Assembly: GCA_002424845.1 (NCBI GenBank)
Contig: DILD01000010.1
Coordinates: 11,425-17,009 of the forward strand
DNA from: Thiobacillus denitrificans
GTDB lineage: Bacteria > Pseudomonadota > Gammaproteobacteria > Burkholderiales > Thiobacillaceae
Direction: 5' to 3'
DNA: 5,585 bases
Shown: one piece after another, positions 5,350 through 5,585 of the stretch
How the letters are laid out: every line of letters starts with the position of its first letter
Position numbering within the stretch: the first letter of the stretch is position 1
The notes under the pieces: model-generated
What the model was told of the DNA's origin: nothing
The model's input: only the letters and a program-made list of their open reading frames with translations
Database searches by the model: none
Translations under genes and position numbers: made by a program

Positions 5350-5585
5350 TCGGTTGCGCCCTCTTCCTCGGCCTGCTGCTGCAGCGCCCACATCTGGGCA
5401 TACAGGCCGTTCTGCGCCAGCAGCTCGGTGTGACGGCCACGCTCGACGATGCGGCCGCCGTCCATCACCAGGATCTCGTCGGCCTCGACCACCGTGGAGA
5501 GGCGGTGCGCGATGATGAGACTGGTGCGGCTGCGGGCAATTTCCAGCAGCTCGCCCTGGATGGCTTTTTCGGTCTTGGTGTCGAG
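5346..5585 (-). CDS. ABC exporter, C-terminal part of the ATPase domain (partial)
   Basis: Only the last 79 codons are inside the window; the 5' part lies beyond the right edge. The visible piece starts in the D-loop (LDTKTEKAIQGELLEIA), then has the H-loop switch histidine in TSLIIAHRLSTVVEADEIL, followed by GGRIVERGRHTELLAQNGLY and ends AQMWALQQQAEEEGATE. This is the nucleotide-binding domain of a fused permease-ATPase exporter. The YAQMWALQQQ ending resembles Atm1/ABCB7-type half transporters, which export glutathione-linked compounds, but MsbA-like exporters cannot be excluded from this piece alone. The stop TGA overlaps the GTG start of the downstream MFS gene, indicating one operon with translational coupling. 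Confidence 0.9.
   Translation of the reverse strand, partial: LDTKTEKAIQGELLEIARSRTSLIIAHRLSTVVEADEILVMDGGRIVERGRHTELLAQNGLYAQMWALQQQAEEEGATE
5359..5363 (-). promoter_or_regulatory. Ribosome binding site for the UMF1 transporter
   Basis: On the minus strand GAGGG lies 9 nt before the GTG at 5349, inside the Glu-rich 3' end of the ABC gene (codons for EEEG). This and the GTGA overlap decide the start of the transporter. Confidence 0.55.

Noticed and set aside
4081..5433. 450-residue plus-strand open frame opposite the UMF1 transporter
   Set aside because: Gln/Arg/His/Gly-rich composition typical of an antisense shadow of a GC-rich membrane protein gene; the minus-strand frame has clear family motifs.

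Overview
The window reads as chromosomal DNA of a GC-rich proteobacterium, most likely gamma- (possibly beta-) proteobacterial. The evidence is the GC-rich codon use in every gene, a diguanylate cyclase closely resembling E. coli DgcZ/YdeH, and a REP-type inverted pair with GTGGGAG heads of the kind common in Pseudomonas, Xanthomonas and relatives. The genus cannot be named from sequence alone.

Layout. Positions 1-110 hold a stop codon and a REP-like inverted pair. Positions 110-500 (minus strand) hold a decayed fragment of a HlyD/RND-type periplasmic adaptor (membrane fusion protein). It lacks its 5' half, a conserved internal block of about 25-30 residues and its 3' end, and a perfect 7-bp tandem duplication shifts its frame. 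Positions 501-667 are a regulatory gap with a run of ten C, two dyads and an extended -10 promoter candidate. Positions 668-2433 (plus strand) form a two-gene operon: a cytoplasmic formylglycine-generating-enzyme-fold (SUMF1/FGE-sulfatase) protein, then 5 nt later a zinc-binding CZB-GGDEF diguanylate cyclase. Convergent to it, on the minus strand, lie a renalase-like FAD oxidoreductase (2501-3511), a GNAT acetyltransferase (3623-4051), a UMF1-family MFS transporter (4054-5349) and the C-terminal end of an ABC exporter (5346-5585, cut by the window edge). The last three are tightly coupled: the ABC stop overlaps the MFS GTG start, and the GNAT GTG start lies 2 nt after the MFS stop.

Function. 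The plus-strand pair looks like a signalling unit. The CZB domain keeps all four zinc ligands of DgcZ and the GGEEF active site is intact, so zinc-modulated c-di-GMP synthesis is likely. The FGE-fold partner lacks the standard CX4C catalytic pair, so it is more likely a binding protein or divergent enzyme than a sulfatase activator. The minus-strand genes look like ordinary transport and metabolism genes. The points most worth a second look are the FGE-fold/DgcZ-like pairing and the multiply damaged adaptor relic bounded by repeat elements.
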